Below are positions 7,285 through 8,210 of a DNA stretch of 8,210 bases, piece by piece (position 1 is the stretch's first letter; each line of letters begins with the position of its first letter). The notes beneath the pieces were generated by a model that made no database searches, had not been told where the DNA came from, and saw nothing but the letters and a program-made list of their open reading frames with translations. The stretch is from Candidatus Bathyarchaeota archaeon (GTDB lineage: Archaea; Thermoproteota; Bathyarchaeia; Bathyarchaeales; Bathycorpusculaceae). A program made the position numbers and the translations under genes. The stretch spans positions 3,398 through 11,607 of the forward strand of contig JAGTRA010000003.1 of assembly GCA_018396935.1 (NCBI GenBank). Direction: 5' to 3'.

Positions 7285-8210
7285 TAAGAAACCTCTTTGA
7301 TAATGGATTTACCCTCAATATTTTGAACCGTTATAACATTAACATCATCTCGGGTGATGGCTATTTGACTTGGCGTAATGACTAGGTACTGTACACCGGT
7401 TTCCTTCACAACTGATATCAAAGTTTGAGCTATTAACTCCCTATTTTTTGGATCCATATGCACGTCATATTCGTCGACAGCGCGGAATGGTGAGCGCACA
7501 TGTTTCTGCAAAGCTAATAATAAGCCCATGGTGGCTGTTGTTCTTTCTCCACCACTTTGGGTATAAGCGTTCAAGGGAACAGGTTTTCCGCCCTTAAAGC
7601 CTACTAGGATTTCAATACCTGCCGCCTCTATATCGTGTTCATTGATTAGTTTAACTTCGCCTATAGCTTGCAACTGAGACATTATCCTTTGAAATTCAAC
7701 GTTGACGCTGTCTAAAAGCTTTCGTATAACGGTCTGCCATGAATACATGCGTGTCTCTATTTCTTCCATAGCTTTCTTCCTATGTTCAGCAACTTCTAAT
7801 GCCTTCTCCTTAAGCTCCAGATATAATCGCGAATAGGATTCATACATTCGTTCAACATCATCGGAGATTCCTACGAAAGCGCTTAAAAATCCATCAATAA
7901 CTCTTATTTCCTCGAGAATTTCCGCAGGAGATTTTATGACAGCTACTCTCGGCCCCTTTTCCTCAGCCCTTCTAATAGCGGCTTCAAGCTGAACTCTTAA
8001 ATGTTCAATTTCTTCAATGGTTCCTTTAATACTTGCTTTTAAGTTGTCTATGCGATATTGTAACAGAGCTGATTTCACATGGCTATCTAGGATTTGAGCA
8101 TGATACCCGTCTACCCTATTTTCTAGCTGATTAATTTCCAGTAGGCTCTTTTGTATGTTTGAATCCAAAACCGCTAAATATTCCATAGCTTTGTTTATAG
8201 TTTCAGAGAG
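7284..8210 (-). CDS. SMC ATPase of Smc5/6-like type, C-terminal part (5' end outside window)
   Basis: The last 308 codons of an SMC protein. The frame stays open past the ATG at 8186 to the window edge, so that ATG is internal. Visible: the descending coiled coil (about 1-165, with a break near KGPRVAVIKSPAEI at 86-98), then the C-terminal ATPase half. That half shows GEVKL...DIEAAGIEILVGF (184-205), the ABC signature QSGGER (218-223), Walker B PFRAVDEYD (241-249) with catalytic Glu247, D-loop MDPKN (252-256), and QYLVITPSQI (274-283). These features match Smc5 and Smc6 better than Smc1-4 or bacterial Smc, which have LSGGEK and LDEIDAALD at these places. Walker A and hinge are not in the window. 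The stop overlaps the next ATG (TAATG). SMC proteins pair through the hinge and use ATP to entrap or extrude DNA. The SMC call is certain; the Smc5/6 link rests on motif likeness. Confidence 0.9.
   Translation of the reverse strand, partial: LSETINKAMEYLAVLDSNIQKSLLEINQLENRVDGYHAQILDSHVKSALLQYRIDNLKASIKGTIEEIEHLRVQLEAAIRRAEEKGPRVAVIKSPAEILEEIRVIDGFLSAFVGISDDVERMYESYSRLYLELKEKALEVAEHRKKAMEEIETRMYSWQTVIRKLLDSVNVEFQRIMSQLQAIGEVKLINEHDIEAAGIEILVGFKGGKPVPLNAYTQSGGERTTATMGLLLALQKHVRSPFRAVDEYDVHMDPKNRELIAQTLISVVKETGVQYLVITPSQIAITRDDVNVITVQNIEGKSIIKEVS
7292..7296 (-). promoter_or_regulatory. Ribosome binding site of the 5' kleisin frame
   Basis: AGAGG on the minus strand ends 7 bases before the ATG at 7284-7282. 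This shows that the 70-codon frame is a translated gene start, coupled to the SMC stop. Confidence 0.5.

Noticed and set aside
8184..8186. ATG as the start of the SMC gene (a 300-residue protein)
   Set aside because: The frame is open to the window edge and begins inside a coiled coil; Walker A and hinge must lie upstream.
7284..8210. Rad50 or RecN identity for the SMC fragment
   Set aside because: The Walker B PFRAVDEYD with MDPKN and the QSGGER signature fit Smc5/6; Rad50 and RecN have different Walker B and D-loop forms, and the kleisin and KITE neighbours also argue for a true SMC.

Overview
This is archaeal DNA. The plus strand (1-5894) carries the core RNA polymerase genes in the archaeal order: the 3' part of rpoB, a single unsplit rpoA, ribosomal protein L30e, and the short archaeal NusA-like KH protein. 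The genes abut or overlap by a few bases (TAA-T-ATG, ATGATG, ATGA) and have good GGAGG/GGTGA ribosome binding sites, so this is one co-transcribed, translationally coupled unit. In most Euryarchaeota and Crenarchaeota the largest subunit is split into A' and A''. Here it is one 1273-residue chain, which fits lineages with a fused gene (Thaumarchaeota, Aigarchaeota and related TACK groups, some Asgard archaea). The exact lineage cannot be fixed from this window. I lean towards a TACK archaeon.

The minus strand (8210-5912) carries a second tightly packed operon that converges on nusA with only 17 bases between the stop codons. Read in its own direction it encodes the C-terminal half-head and part of the coiled coil of an SMC ATPase whose 5' end lies outside the window, then a ScpA-like kleisin split over two overlapping frames, then a tandem winged-helix KITE protein. 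None of these looks like the ordinary bacterial or archaeal Smc-ScpA-ScpB set. The SMC head has features of eukaryotic Smc5/Smc6 (QSGGER signature, PFRAVDEYD Walker B, MDPKN D-loop, a GEVKL...GIEI block before the signature, and an Smc5-like VITP near the end). The end of the KITE protein resembles the Nse1/Nse3(MAGE) family. My main inference is that this operon encodes an archaeal Smc5/6-Nse-like SMC complex.

The kleisin is the oddest point. A 70-codon frame holds the N-terminal part and ends in TGA. A 214-codon frame in the +1 register holds the rest and starts 35 bases before that TGA. Skipping one base anywhere in the overlap would give a single kleisin of about 273 residues in register with ScpA. 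The cause may be a sequence error, a recent mutation, programmed frameshifting or internal initiation.

The window is almost fully coding. There is no RNA gene, transposon, CRISPR array or origin, and no gene-free stretch above 20 bases. The promoters of both operons lie outside the window.
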